Positions 1-9,606 of a stretch of 64,000 nucleotides of DNA are shown here, piece after piece. The number at the start of each line of letters is the position of its first letter. The stretch's first letter is position 1. Below the pieces are notes generated by a model. That model ran no database searches and had not been told where the DNA came from. It saw nothing but the letters and a program-made list of their open reading frames with translations. Source of the stretch: Pasteuria penetrans (GTDB taxonomy: Bacteria; Bacillota; Bacilli; Thermoactinomycetales; Thermoactinomycetaceae). Both the position numbers and the translations under genes were made by a program. Where the stretch lies: positions 1,736,001 to 1,800,000 of the forward strand of contig NZ_UZAC03000001.1 of the NCBI RefSeq assembly GCF_900538055.1, in the 5' to 3' direction.

Positions 1-2
1 TC

Positions 3-698
3 CTAGAATTTTTGTATGCGCAACGCGGTACGATTGTACAACCTCTGTCCTTGGGTCCATTTTTATTTGGTAGTGGGGTTATCCTGGTTCTCTTCCTTCA
101 CTTTTTACCACACTATTTTATATATATCATCGGTTGTGATTTTTTGAATATTTCGGAGTACCCCTACGTTCTGTATTTTGCCCTCCTTTTCTTCCTTCTG
201 CTGAGTGTGGCTAGCAGTAATAGGGTTGATTTTGCCCATGCATCCCAGATCCTGGTGGCAGCATGTTATTTGGGTGTAGGCTTTGGGAGCATGGCGTTCT
301 TCCTATGGGAGGTGGGTCCGTTGTTCTCCTTATGCGTTTTTGCCATGATATGGATCAATGATACAGCTGCCTATATTATGGGACGAAAATGGGGGCGAAC
401 GCCGTTGCTACTAGGGATTAGCCCGGGTAAAACGGTCGAGGGGGCGCTGGGTGGAGTAGGTATGGCCTTGGTGATGGGTCTTTTTCTTATGGTTTGGTGG
501 CCAGGGTTGTTTTCTTTTTCAATGGTCGTTCTAGTGGCTTTAGCGGCACCTATTGGTGATTTGATTCAGTCTGCATGGAAGCGTTCATTTGGGGTGAAGG
601 ATTTTGGTTTTCTCTTGCCGGGTCATGGGGGTATTCTAGATCGTTTTGATAGTATGTTATTGTCTTTCCTTATGTTGTATTTGTTGAGGGTGGTGTGA
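3..698 (+). CDS. cdsA: Phosphatidate cytidylyltransferase, 5' end cut by window edge
   Basis: Makes CDP-diacylglycerol from phosphatidic acid and CTP, the entry point to phospholipid synthesis; an integral membrane enzyme. The frame is open to the window edge, so the gene begins upstream; about 230 residues of a usual 260-270 are present. Several hydrophobic segments are visible. The C-terminus carries the CdsA family signature (SAWKRSFGVKDFGFLLPGHG, followed by GI-DRFDS), with the K-R, K-D, H-G-G and D-R-x-D residues all kept. The stop overlaps the region just before dxr, matching the usual cdsA-dxr order in Bacillota, so the two are probably co-transcribed. Confidence 0.95.
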   Translation, partial: LEFLYAQRGTIVQPLSLGPFLFGSGVILVLFLHFLPHYFIYIIGCDFLNISEYPYVLYFALLFFLLLSVASSNRVDFAHASQILVAACYLGVGFGSMAFFLWEVGPLFSLCVFAMIWINDTAAYIMGRKWGRTPLLLGISPGKTVEGALGGVGMALVMGLFLMVWWPGLFSFSMVVLVALAAPIGDLIQSAWKRSFGVKDFGFLLPGHGGILDRFDSMLLSFLMLYLLRVV

Positions 699-703
699 CC
701 CTT

Positions 704-1861
704 ATGGAACAGGTTGTTGTACTGGGTTCAACGGGTTCGGTAGGCAAGAGTACTTTGTCTATCCTGGCGGAGAATTCCGACCGTTTCCGGGTACAGGCGT
801 TGGTAGCACATAGGAACGCTACGGAAATGATAGGACAGGCACTTCAATTTCGGCCTAGTATGGTCGTTATGACAGATTCCCAAGCGGCGGAGAGAGTACG
901 GTGTGGGTTGAGTGGAACGTCCGTAAGGGTTCATTCGGGTACAGAAATTTTGGACGGGTTGGTGACGTCCCCCATGGTGGGACGTGTGATTGTTGCTACC
1001 TCGGGGCTCGTAGGGTTACGGCCCACCCTACGAGCCTTGGAGGCGGGTAAAAGGGTGGCTATTGCTAATAAGGAGATCCTAGTTGTGGCGGGGCACCTTG
1101 TGGGTCAAGCTGGGGGTAGTTTACATACGGGGACGCTCCTGCCTATCGATAGTGAGCATGTGGCGCTGTTGCAATGCGTACAGGGGGAACAGTGGTCCTC
1201 CATTCAACGCATGGTATTGACAGCCTCAGGGGGTGCCTTGCGTGATCTTCCTACGGATCAATGGAGTCAGGCAACCCCGCAGCAGGTGTTACAGCATCCC
1301 AATTGGTCGATGGGTGCTGTGATTACTGTCAATACAGCTACCATGATGAACAAGGGTTTTGAGATCATGGAGGCCCATTGGTTATTTGGGTTAGGGTATG
1401 ACCGACTGGATGCTGTTCTCCATCCGCAGAGTATCGTGCATGGTTTGGTGAGTTTTTGCGATGGCACCTGGCTTGCCCAACTCGGTCCACCCGACATGAG
1501 AAGTGCTGTTTTGTATGCCCTTACTTGCCCGGAGAGGGTACCGATTTCTCTCCAGCCCCTCGATTGGACGAACTTGGAACTTTCCTTTTGTACCCTTGAC
1601 CCCGCTCGTTATCCTTGTTTTTCCTTGGCTCTGGAGGCGGGTAGGCGGGGGGGAACCTTTCCCGCCGTGTTGTATTCAGCCAATACGGTTATGGTGGAGA
1701 CTTTTTTGCAGGGGAAGTGCCCTTTTTCCTATATTTGGGAAGGGGTGAATGAGGCTTTGCAACGACATATTGTCCAAGAGGATCCTTCGCTGGAGGCACT
1801 GGAGGAGATCAACAGGGAGGTGCGTTTTCAGACTCTATCCTGGTGTCAGGCTAGGTTATGA
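704..1861 (+). CDS. dxr: 1-deoxy-D-xylulose 5-phosphate reductoisomerase
   Basis: Converts DXP to 2-C-methyl-D-erythritol 4-phosphate with NADPH, the first committed step of the MEP isoprenoid pathway; cytosolic. The 385-residue protein starts with the NADPH-binding loop VVVLGSTGSVG and has the family blocks LTASGGALRD, HPNWSMG and NKGFEIMEAHWLF. A GTG at 695 is also in frame, but ATG at 704 gives the normal Dxr N-terminus and lies about 10 nt from the GAGGGTGG SD at 686-693. It follows cdsA by a few bases. In most Bacillota rseP and proS come next; here a repeat/terminator follows directly and neither gene is present. Confidence 0.95.
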   Translation: MEQVVVLGSTGSVGKSTLSILAENSDRFRVQALVAHRNATEMIGQALQFRPSMVVMTDSQAAERVRCGLSGTSVRVHSGTEILDGLVTSPMVGRVIVATSGLVGLRPTLRALEAGKRVAIANKEILVVAGHLVGQAGGSLHTGTLLPIDSEHVALLQCVQGEQWSSIQRMVLTASGGALRDLPTDQWSQATPQQVLQHPNWSMGAVITVNTATMMNKGFEIMEAHWLFGLGYDRLDAVLHPQSIVHGLVSFCDGTWLAQLGPPDMRSAVLYALTCPERVPISLQPLDWTNLELSFCTLDPARYPCFSLALEAGRRGGTFPAVLYSANTVMVETFLQGKCPFSYIWEGVNEALQRHIVQEDPSLEALEEINREVRFQTLSWCQARL

Positions 1862-1915
1862 GGTTGCATCCCAAATTTGGTGTCTGGGTTTTTGGGGCCT
1901 TTTTTTTATCCTTTT
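1861..1915 (-). repeat. Terminator-like dispersed repeat R1, copy 1
   Basis: Begins at the dxr stop codon. TTGCATCCCAAATTTG here is nearly the reverse complement of the end of copy 2 at about 2257-2273, and both continue into a G/C block and a T-run. Copies 3 and 4 are at 6599 and 7824. In this orientation the T-rich end (about 1900-1910) points downstream of dxr, so it could end the cdsA-dxr transcript. Confidence 0.6.
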
Positions 1916-1973
1916 TGCTTCGTTTGATGACCCGTTTCAGGGTCGGTCTATTCCTCATTCACTTTTCTATTTT

Positions 1974-2050
1974 AATATAGGGAGGGGTGCGAACAGCCCC
2001 CTCCTATTTACGTCTATAAGTATTACTACCCCAAAATTTGTTTTACTGAT
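1974..2050 (-). repeat. Terminator-like dispersed repeat R2, copy 1
   Basis: Hairpin GGAGGGG...CCCCCTCC at about 1981-2003 followed by TACCCCAAAATTTG. The reverse complement reads ACAAATTTTGGGG-TAGTA-ATAGAC-AAATAGGAGGGGGC, which recurs imperfectly at 48003-48070, 49640-49712 and 53276-53340. The stretch 2050-2210 after it is AT-rich with no gene seen. Confidence 0.65.
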
Positions 2051-2216
2051 ATCGATATTGTGTAATAATATTTATGTAAATAAAATATACATATATTTCA
2101 TTGTGGAGGGAAAATAATGGGGGAGAATGGATCTATAGAGTAAATAGGGTCAATTTAGATTTTATTATATATTATATTTAAACAATTAATAAAAAAATAG
2201 AAGATTCAGAGACAGG

Positions 2217-2276
2217 TCATCGGACGAACAAAAAAGGGCCCCTACAGGGCCCCGACGTCAAATTTGGGATGCAGCC
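2217..2276 (+). repeat. Terminator-like dispersed repeat R1, copy 2
   Basis: TCATCGGACGAAC, an A-run, then a GGGCCCC-TACA-GGGGCCC hairpin and CAAATTTGGGATGCAGCC. Read on the minus strand it is a hairpin followed by a T-run, so it could terminate the minus-strand Cys-rich gene ending at 2525. No gene seen in 2277-2524. Confidence 0.65.
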
Positions 2277-2524
2277 GGGGAATCATGAGGTAATGTTCTT
2301 CGATTTCTTAGGATCCACATTCACAAGCTCCGAATGAATGTAACCTGGGCAGGTAGGGGTTCCTGAGGAAGGGGGGTATTTCTCAAAAAAAAGAGGGGCT
2401 ACTGACGTAGTTCTATGGTATTTTTAGGAATGGAGCGCTTTTATCGAAGTAAAGATAGCAGCTCCGCACTTTTTTGTTTACCTTCGGGTCTGTAGCATTC
2501 ATTGTTTCTGTATCATTTTGAGAG

Positions 2525-3004
2525 TTATTCTTCGTCCCAGGGTAAAGAGTCATTTTGTTCTAGGTCTTTTTCGGAAGAGTTGTTTTGTTCTAGGTCTTGT
2601 TCGGATGAATAGTTTTGTTGTGTTCCTGGGCCGGTTGGTTTTATTGGGCAGCAACAGCAGCACTCTTTCACGTGTTTTTGTTTTATTGGGCAGCAGCAAC
2701 AGCAGCACTCTTTCACATGTTTTTGTTTTATTGGGCAGCAACAGCAGCACTCTTTAACGGGTTTTGGTTTTGTTGTGTGGCAGCAGCAGCACTCTTTAAC
2801 GGGTTTTGGTTTTGTTGTGTGGCAACAGCAGCACTCTTTAACGGGTTTTGGTTTTGTTGTGTGGCAGCAGCACTTCTTAACGGGTACCCGGGCACAGCAG
2901 CTTAAAACACGGGCAACACAAACAGGACGGCAACAGTTGCTGATGGAGGAAAAGAAGCATTGTCGACCATGGTGATGATGATGACCGTGGCAAGAGCAAG
3001 ACAT
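2525..3004 (-). CDS. Cys-rich tandem-repeat protein, spore-surface type
   Basis: I do not recognise a named family. The 159-residue protein has a His-rich start (CHGHHHHH), a Cys-rich middle, then tandem repeats: HTTKPKPVKECCCC three times and PIKQKHVKECCCC twice, with runs of four to six Cys. The C-terminus is acidic and repetitive (SSEQDLEQN, SSEKDLEQN). ATG at 3004 is preferred over GTG at 3016 because the AAAGGG SD at about 3018-3023 is better spaced. No signal peptide or membrane helix is seen. Poly-Cys proteins of this kind are typical of disulfide-cross-linked spore coat or exosporium layers; that role is inference. The DNA repeats are about 42 bp units and could expand or contract by slippage. 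Confidence 0.75.
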   Translation of the reverse strand: MSCSCHGHHHHHGRQCFFSSISNCCRPVCVARVLSCCARVPVKKCCCHTTKPKPVKECCCCHTTKPKPVKECCCCHTTKPKPVKECCCCCPIKQKHVKECCCCCCPIKQKHVKECCCCCPIKPTGPGTQQNYSSEQDLEQNNSSEKDLEQNDSLPWDEE

Positions 3005-3499
3005 TTGTGGACACACCCTTTCGTTGTTTTTTGTGGACCCTTGTTTTTTTATAGTAGGGATCTGGAATTATAAATTGTTGGATGAATAGGTGGAATACGA
3101 GAAAATCGGTGGTCGTTTTCTGATGATCTCCCTACCAGTTCCCCCTTCTCTCCTTGTTACCCAATTCGACTGCGGGGCGGGCACGGGGGACCCCCGATTA
3201 GGGGATTTAAAAGAAAAGGGAATTTACTTCATAATTTAGAATGGGTTTGTAGGATCCTCTGGGACATCGATAGTGGGAAAGAGGTATAGGAAGCATCATA
3301 AGGAGTCTTCTGTGGTTGGGGAGAGGGAAATAAAAATATTATCTTATATATTGTATATATTAAATATTTATATAAATTATATTTAATGTTACTTTGCTAA
3401 TATATTCTGTTTATAATATTATTGAATGTATTTATATATTATTTTATTAATTTATTTTTAAAAATTTAATAATATTATTTTTTATTCTGGGGAAAGCAT

Positions 3500-4260
3500 C
3501 GAGAGGTGCAGTTGATGTCGAAACAAGAGTATCGGGAACCTATCCTTGGAATGGGGACTTGGCAACATAGGATCAGAACCCGTACGGACACAATGCACGG
3601 CGGGGAGAGGCATGGAGAATGTGACACTAGATTAGGGTACTGAATGGGCAAAATCCTATTTTTTATTTTTTATGTATTTTACAAATACTTGTGTTTCCGA
3701 GTAAGGAATATGAATATTTTAATTTTTTATAATTATATGTTTTTAGACAATATTATATTATCTAGAACTATATCTCCATTTTCATGCTGCATCTTATGGG
3801 TATCATTCGAGAAGATCGGCCATTCAGGCCCTCCACAGTCCTGTCGAAAGAACGGTTGGATCCATTGCTCGGGGAATCGATTTCGATATCAAAGAGTACT
3901 TTGATCCTATTTCGCATGACATGGTTATGCGAGTTCTTCAATTCTTTGCGGAGAACAGAGCGATACTTCTCTATTGTGAAAGATGGCTAAAGGCGTCTGT
4001 TCAGATTCCGGATGGAACGAGCCAATCAGTGACCGAGGGTACATCGCAAGGTGGGGTTATCAGTCCACTGTTGGCCAATTTATTCTTGCATCGTGTAAAA
4101 GGCTGATGGATGAAAATCCATCAGCCCTCTATTTCATTTTCATTCGGGAGGTACATGGATGATATTATATATTGCTGTCATAATAAGGATCAGGCTGAGT
4201 ATCTGCTTGGTGAGCTCAGGATGGGAATGTTGCAATCGCATGTGTACATTCGGGGTCCAT
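3500..4260 (+). pseudogene. Decayed group II intron with reverse transcriptase remnant
   Basis: 3510-3640 resembles the intron RNA segments at 33580-33700 and 53570-53690. From about 3860 there is broken RT coding sequence: FDIKEYFDPISHD (RT motif A), then about 3990-4105 TEGTSQGGVISPLLANLFLH (the GTPQGG box, intact), a stop, and in another frame at about 4145 RRYMDDIIYC (the YADD box as YMDD) and DQAEYLLGELR. Frameshifts and stops separate the pieces, and no domain X or endonuclease is seen. The segment 3640-3780 is AT-rich. This is a dead element. Confidence 0.8.
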
Positions 4261-4269
4261 GTGGGATAG

Positions 4270-4860
4270 GGAGCAGTAATAAGGGGTAATGATAACGGTA
4301 GAAATCATGAAGGAATTTACGAAAAGAATATCCCCATAGGGTAACCCAATTGTGTTTGTAACCTCATCATCACATTTTGATATTTTTATTATATCGGTTA
4401 TACTATAGGTACTGTCCTATTCCCCATAGTATCCTAAACAGTGATAGGATGACTGATTACTTTTGTAAGATCTTTTTATTGGGGAGTATCGTGGAGTATA
4501 AGAAAAAAACGAGTCCTCAATCGTCATAAGGAAGCTCTACACAGTATATATGCTCTTTTTTGCGTTGGGATCTTCCGTCTCTTTCGGTTTTTTCCATTAT
4601 CTTCACGGTTGTTTCTGTTCTTAAATAAATTGGTGTTTCTCCATCGGATTAGAACACGGGGGGATTTTTGGGTTCTGAATATGATTCCTCGTAGTGATTC
4701 AACAATAAAGTGGGGTAAGAATCCCTGATATAGCATTACCACAGCGCTCATAGAATGCAATGGGCCCCCACGGCGGGAGATGGGATGATTGAAGTCAGGA
4801 AACCCCTGAGGAAAGAATCCTGGGAAAACTTCATCCGTGGTGGACATAGAAAGGAAATAA
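4270..4860. other. Intergenic stretch, no supported gene
   Basis: A minus-strand frame at 4524-4847 is open for 107 codons but has no SD and no recognisable domain. No RNA element is evident. Confidence 0.4.
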
Positions 4861-4864
4861 CCCC

Positions 4865-5605
4865 ATGCTTATGGAAATAACCAAAACAATATGGGATGAT
4901 CATCAGGCCGCAGGGTGGGAATTTACAGGAATCGGGGTTTTCTTCTTGATCTTGGCACTTCTCTTCCTCGGATTTTTCCTTTTATTTTCCCTTATCTTTT
5001 CGCGTATTACCCTTAGTGGCATAATGGCTGCTTATTTTTGTAGTATTTTTCTATGCGAGGCTTCTTTAGGATTGGGTTCAAAAATGTTTTCTAAACGATA
5101 TAGGGGAACCCTATACCTTTTAAGAAGTATTCCCCTCTGTATTGGTGTCTTTAAGTTGGCGAGGAGATTACCCGCTAGGGCCGTACCCCTTGGGAAGAAG
5201 GTTCGTATCCATCTCAACCATAGGGGGGAAGTGGAGGAATTATATGGATATGATGGGGACAAAAAAGAGATCCCTAATGCCAAATCCGATCAAAATGATG
5301 TAACAGGTATTCTACGGTCTATGGAAGAAATCAGCGATCAATGGGTACTATCATTCCAACCAGAGGGGACAACGGGAGAAACCGATGTGGAAAGGTACCC
5401 GATAGCCGTAGGTGCGCGGTTGTATGGGGAAAATGGGAAGGTTCCCACCTATGTGGTGGTTCCTAGTCGTCACTGTCTAAGAGATGATCATCTGTATCCT
5501 ATGGCATTTGTTCTCTGTTTTATCTTTTTTGAGTTCGCTATCTTCGCCTTCCTGTTTTTTTTGATTTGCCATAAAATCAACGGCACACATATCATAAAAA
5601 GATAA
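4865..5605 (+). CDS. Membrane protein of unknown function
   Basis: 246 residues, no family recognised. Residues about 19-45 form a strong hydrophobic helix (GVFFLILALLFLGFFLLFSL) with a second around 52-70; a soluble, charged middle of about 110 residues follows; a C-terminal helix lies at about 213-238 with a basic tail. The topology is therefore two N-terminal helices, one soluble domain and one C-terminal anchor. The start at 4865 has a GGAAA-type SD about 8 nt upstream. Flanking DNA is intron and repeat debris, so there is no operon context. Another 246-residue membrane protein lies at 30539-31279, but the two do not visibly align. Confidence 0.7.
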   Translation: MLMEITKTIWDDHQAAGWEFTGIGVFFLILALLFLGFFLLFSLIFSRITLSGIMAAYFCSIFLCEASLGLGSKMFSKRYRGTLYLLRSIPLCIGVFKLARRLPARAVPLGKKVRIHLNHRGEVEELYGYDGDKKEIPNAKSDQNDVTGILRSMEEISDQWVLSFQPEGTTGETDVERYPIAVGARLYGENGKVPTYVVVPSRHCLRDDHLYPMAFVLCFIFFEFAIFAFLFFLICHKINGTHIIKR

Positions 5606-5934
5606 GAAAATTAACATCGAATTGAACGATAAACACTTATTTCTACGTATTGAAAATTGTAGTTGATGCCAACGATGATTGGGAGGGATCGCATGTCACA
5701 ATATAAGTTTTGCGTGCATCTTGTGCCTGGCAGGACGGAGTATAGGAGGGAATTGCACATGACCTAGGCATTTCCCTATGAAACAAGGGAACCCATCGTG
5801 CAGACGGGTGTGTCATCGATCCAGGGGCAACGTCCGTCCGGGGCGGGGAATCCGTGGGGGCATAAAAAAAGAGGCCTAAGCTGCCGGGAAAGATAGTATA
5901 GATGGATGGATGATGTCAGGGCATTCTACCGGGC

Positions 5935-6365
5935 GTGTGTCAAGTAAGCTGTAAGCTGTATAAGCGATGAAAGTTGTGATTGGCCCTTCGGAATCGGTTG
6001 GTAGGTAGCAGGCTTCCACCTACCTGACGCTACTGGAAATACTCCAGTGGTGGGCGGTTTTGGGAGAGGCGGGGCTAGAATTCTCGCCAGGTGGTGATTT
6101 AGGGAGCCCAACGAGAGTGAAACAACGTTCGATAACGCAATAGGAAAGAACCGTTCATGTCGTCGAGTAGGGCCTGGAATCTCAGCCAACCCTCCCCGGC
6201 GATCTGTTGTCCAGGGTGTGTGGGCTACCCGTTGGGGATCGTAGTTATCTATGTTGCGTACAGGTGCGGATCGGTATCGGTCCTCCGTAGTAGAAAAGAA
6301 GTCCTGCTATGGATGAGAATGGAGCTAGGGAACAGAAGGGTTCAACGGATCGTGTGCTAAGCTGT
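5935..6365 (+). mobile_element. Group II intron fragment, 5' half (copy A)
   Basis: Begins with the group II 5' end GTGTGTCAAGTAAGCTGT and follows the copy at 42002-42250 through domain I landmarks (TTGGTAGGTAGC, CTCCAGTGGTGGGCGG, GAACCGTTCATGTC). The 3' half, including domains V and VI, is not found, and there is no ORF. 5606-5934 upstream holds no gene I can support. Confidence 0.75.
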
Positions 6366-6598
6366 AGGTGCAGAAAAGATGAGGGTAGGTTTTTTGGAAA
6401 GGTAAGTCTTCGGAATCAATCGACGGGGTGCCCAATCAATCACCCTGGCGTGGTCATGGTAAGAGCATAGGTCGTAAAGCAGCTAGGGAAGAGGCGGGTC
6501 TATGACCTTATTAGGTGATGAATGCACATTGTAATTATGATTTATATTTTATCATGCATTAAGGTGGGGTGATGGATAAAAAATAGACCCTAAAACGG

Positions 6599-6665
6599 GT
6601 CATCGGATGATGCGGGGGGAAAAAAAGGGCCTCCCGGGAAAACCGCAGGCTTGGGATGGCAACCA
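6599..6665 (+). repeat. Terminator-like dispersed repeat R1, copy 3
   Basis: GTCATCGGATGAT, an A-run, GGGCCTCCCGGG and CTTGGGATGGCAACC. It lies 35 bp beyond the 3' end of the minus-strand gene at 6700-7401, with a T-run on that strand, so it probably ends that transcript. Confidence 0.65.
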
Positions 6666-6699
6666 ACAACCTCGTCTCCCAAAATCTTGTACCATTGGT

Positions 6700-7401
6700 T
6701 CATTCATTGCCCGTATTGTTGAAACAACCCTGCTCATGTATTTTTTTTTGCAGACCATGGAGGCGTTGTTGTTCTGTCCGGAACCTGGACTGCACACGCC
6801 CAATCAATTTTTGTTGAACAACGATATCCTCGCGAAGGGATCGGAGATGGCGTTGTTCTTTTTGTAACCATAATCGTACATAATGAACCAATTTTTGCTG
6901 AAAGAGGATCTTCTCCCGCAAAGCCTGGGGTTCCTCGGAATGGTTGGAACCAGTCAAAAAATCCGGGGATGACAGGGGCACAGCGGGTTTCTCTTGTTTT
7001 TGTACGCCCCATTGGATACGTTGGGTTGCTGTTGGTCCCTCCATTATCACCTTTCCTACTGTTTCTGATCCTGATCTGCCCACATTCTCAATTTCCACTT
7101 CCACTTCATTAGCGATCCATTCCGTCCATGGATCCCCCGTATTACATTCCTCTTCCTGACGACATTCGACGGAGGGTGAGGAGGACTCCCCATCCCCCTT
7201 GGGTGGTACCTCCCATTCGGAGAATGCTACCCCCTCCACTATTTCAGTTGATTTGCCGTTCGTGTTTTCATTGGTAACTGCGGGGGTCTCTATATCATCC
7301 CTCCCCGTAACTGAGTCAAATCTACATGCGTCCTCAAGGGTTAGTGGAAAAAATAACTCAGGTATATTTTTATTCTTGAAATTCTTGGAAAATAAATTCA
7401 T
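6700..7401 (-). CDS. Coiled-coil protein of unknown function
   Basis: About 233 residues from ATG at 7401 (a GTG at 7407 is also possible; the SD is weak). The first two thirds are low complexity, acidic and Ser/Thr/Glu-rich. The C-terminal 75 residues contain two copies of a Gln/Arg-rich helical unit (LREKILFQQKLVHYVRLWL, then LREDIVVQQKLIGRVQSRF), predicted to form a coiled coil. No signal peptide, membrane helix or known domain is seen. Probably a lineage-specific structural protein. It stands alone between repeat copies; R1 copy 3 follows as likely terminator. Confidence 0.6.
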   Translation of the reverse strand: MNLFSKNFKNKNIPELFFPLTLEDACRFDSVTGRDDIETPAVTNENTNGKSTEIVEGVAFSEWEVPPKGDGESSSPSVECRQEEECNTGDPWTEWIANEVEVEIENVGRSGSETVGKVIMEGPTATQRIQWGVQKQEKPAVPLSSPDFLTGSNHSEEPQALREKILFQQKLVHYVRLWLQKEQRHLRSLREDIVVQQKLIGRVQSRFRTEQQRLHGLQKKIHEQGCFNNTGNE

Positions 7402-7823
7402 AATCACCCATTCCCAACTACAGGATTTTTCTTACCCCACATACAACCAAAAATCCCACGGGAACATTATTTCCAATTCCGGATCACCTTGGCCTGTGAT
7501 CACCCCCCAGGGGGGTGGAATCCATATTTCATCCCCGGGGTAAGACTAAAAACCCCCGAGGAGAACGAGGGAAACCAATATCCCAAGCGATCTTCATGGG
7601 GAAGGGTTCCGTGAAATCCCCTTTCGTATCGGCGGATCCCTTATGGTGAGGTATCGCGGTTACTTGCAGGTTATGTTATAGATCCATGTCCGTGATACAT
7701 AAATTCAATTATTGTATCCATTGCTGAAATGGGGAGAATGGTGCGTTGAGTTAGATGCGGAAAGTATGAAGATGGGTTCTTCGGAACCGACATTAATAAA
7801 AAATATAGATCCAAAGGTGGATT

Positions 7824-7885
7824 ATCAAATGACGTAGGGAGGACAAAAAAGGGTCCCCCGGGGCCCCGACCAAAAATAGGTTCAG
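7824..7885 (+). repeat. Terminator-like dispersed repeat R1, copy 4
   Basis: ATCAAATGAC, an A-run and GGGTCCCCCGGGGCCC, matching copies 2 and 3. No complete gene ends nearby on either strand. Confidence 0.55.
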
Positions 7886-7940
7886 AAAATTTACAGACGA
7901 ACCCAGGGACAACCGTTAGGGGAATACAGGACGGCAACAA

Positions 7941-8010
7941 GTGTGTACGTTTTCGGAAATTTCAAAAATGAGAGGAAATCCCACCTTTCAAGAATTCACA
8001 CCCACAACGG
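7941..8010 (-). repeat. Dispersed repeat R3, copy 1
   Basis: On the minus strand: GTGTGAATTCTTGAAAGG, then TTTCCTCTCATTTTTGAAA. It matches 17421-17490 (minus), 31501-31620 (plus) and 47515-47585 (plus). It lies at the same place relative to the Gln-rich gene at 8167 as copy 2 does to its paralogue at 17597. Confidence 0.55.
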
Positions 8011-8166
8011 GATGCTGCCGAACACGGAGTGCTTTGGCTCCCTAAAATATATTTTCCCACGTGTCCTCCTTTTCTTACCCTACACAGGACGGTAGTAATA
8101 AAATTGTCCACCCTCATTTGTATTTTATTTTTTAATATATTTTAAAATATGGAGATAACATTAGAA

Positions 8167-9606
8167 ATGAATAAAATAAATAAGGGATATGCGTTTGCTA
8201 TATTTTTTGTCGTTCCTACATTATGGGGCCCTTCCCATAAATTTGCAGCTTCCCCCCCAAAGAGGCTGGCCTGGCCCGATATCCAGAATCTATCATCCCC
8301 ATATTCGTTGCCCTCACGCGGGGATATATTGTTACACAAGGAAAACGATCTCGAACGTGGTAAACCTAGGGAAACAAGGTTTCGTGTAAAAAGGGGAAGT
8401 TCTAGGGCATCAACAAGTTCGACAGAATCCCCATCGTCCACAATGTACGAATCCGCTATGGATGATAGATCTCTTATGGATGGTAGATCCCTTATGGATG
8501 GTAGATCCCTTATGGATGGTAGATCTCTTATGGATGGTAGATCCCTTATGGATGGTAGTTCTGAGGGGCAAAGGATTGCCAATGAACAGGATCAGTTGAC
8601 TCAGGCCATCCAGAGGGAGGAAGTTGCCAGGGATAGGGCTTATCGTGGGGAGAAGCAACAGGGGCAAGGGATTGCCAATGAACAGGATCAGTTGGCTCAG
8701 GCCATCCAGAGGGAGGGAGTTGCCAGGGATAGGGCTTATCGTGGGGAGGAGCAACAGGGGCAACAGCAACAACTACAACAACAGGAACAATTGCAACAAA
8801 GGCAACAACAGCAACGTTCGGCAGATCATGGTAATCAGCTGGAATTGGATCCGAATCCATCCACTTCGGGTACACAACAGATGAAATATAAGCAACGTTC
8901 GGCAGATCATGGTAATCAGCTGGAATTGGATCCGAATCCATCCACCTCGGGTACACAACAGATGAAACATAAAGAACGTATTGAACATGATAAGGAAAAG
9001 ATGGAAGAACTTGTAAATAAGTACCTTGATGCCTCCAAAAATGGCGAAAAGATCAGTGTGCGTAAGTTTGCTCGTGAAAATAGCATACCTCCTAGTACGC
9101 TCCGTGGGTGGTTGGGGAAACGACAAGAGCAAATACTGCAGCAACAACAACTGCAGCAACAACCATGGTACCAACAGTGGCAACAATGGGAAGGATGGCA
9201 ACAACAATCATGGCAACGACTGGATGAACAAGAGCAGCAGCAACGGCGACAATTGCAACAACGGGAACAACGGAACCAACTGTTTGAACAGCAGTGGGAA
9301 CAACGGAACCAACTGTACGAACAGCAGCGGCAAAAATATGAGGAACAATGGCAACTGCAACAACAAGGGACACAACAGAACCAGCAGCAGCAACGGCAAG
9401 GACAGCGGCGATTGGGACCAACACGGCAATTGGATCTGAATCCATCTACTTCGTCGGGGGCACAACAGAACCAGCAGCAGCAACGGCAAGGACAGCAGCG
9501 ATTGGGACCACCATGGCAATTGGATCCGAATCTATCTACTTCGTCGGGGGCACAACAGAACCAGCAGCAGCAACGGCAAGGACAGCAGCGAGGGCATGAG
9601 CAGTAG
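8167..9606 (+). CDS. Exported Gln-rich repeat protein with Psq-like helix-turn-helix
   Basis: 479 residues; paralogue of 17597-19378. The upstream ATG at 8149 is rejected: the paralogue aligns from MNKINKGYAF, and GGAGAT sits about 10 nt before 8167. Order: signal-peptide-like segment 1-28 (MNKINKGYAFAIFFVV, then ASPP); basic/Ser region; five LMDGRS units (about residues 103-132, 18-bp DNA repeats); two repeats ending ARDRAYRGE; two repeats with NQLELDPNPSTSG; a helix-turn-helix at about 278-320 (GEKISVRKFARENSIPPSTL); then Gln-rich repeats to the end. The HTH resembles the Psq/CENP-B type common in eukaryotic proteins and transposases. A DNA-binding-type motif behind an export signal is odd. 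Function unknown; an exported host-targeted or spore-surface protein is speculation. Confidence 0.7.
   Translation: MNKINKGYAFAIFFVVPTLWGPSHKFAASPPKRLAWPDIQNLSSPYSLPSRGDILLHKENDLERGKPRETRFRVKRGSSRASTSSTESPSSTMYESAMDDRSLMDGRSLMDGRSLMDGRSLMDGRSLMDGSSEGQRIANEQDQLTQAIQREEVARDRAYRGEKQQGQGIANEQDQLAQAIQREGVARDRAYRGEEQQGQQQQLQQQEQLQQRQQQQRSADHGNQLELDPNPSTSGTQQMKYKQRSADHGNQLELDPNPSTSGTQQMKHKERIEHDKEKMEELVNKYLDASKNGEKISVRKFARENSIPPSTLRGWLGKRQEQILQQQQLQQQPWYQQWQQWEGWQQQSWQRLDEQEQQQRRQLQQREQRNQLFEQQWEQRNQLYEQQRQKYEEQWQLQQQGTQQNQQQQRQGQRRLGPTRQLDLNPSTSSGAQQNQQQQRQGQQRLGPPWQLDPNLSTSSGAQQNQQQQRQGQQRGHEQ

Noticed and set aside
2518-2975. Several plus-strand frames over the Cys-rich gene
   Set aside because: Shadows of the minus-strand 42-bp repeats; no SD.
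4524-4847. 107-codon minus-strand frame
   Set aside because: No SD, no domain, overlaps the promoter region of the divergent membrane-protein gene.
8473-8560. 18-bp repeats resembling a CRISPR array
   Set aside because: Units are contiguous without spacers and encode LMDGRS in a real frame.
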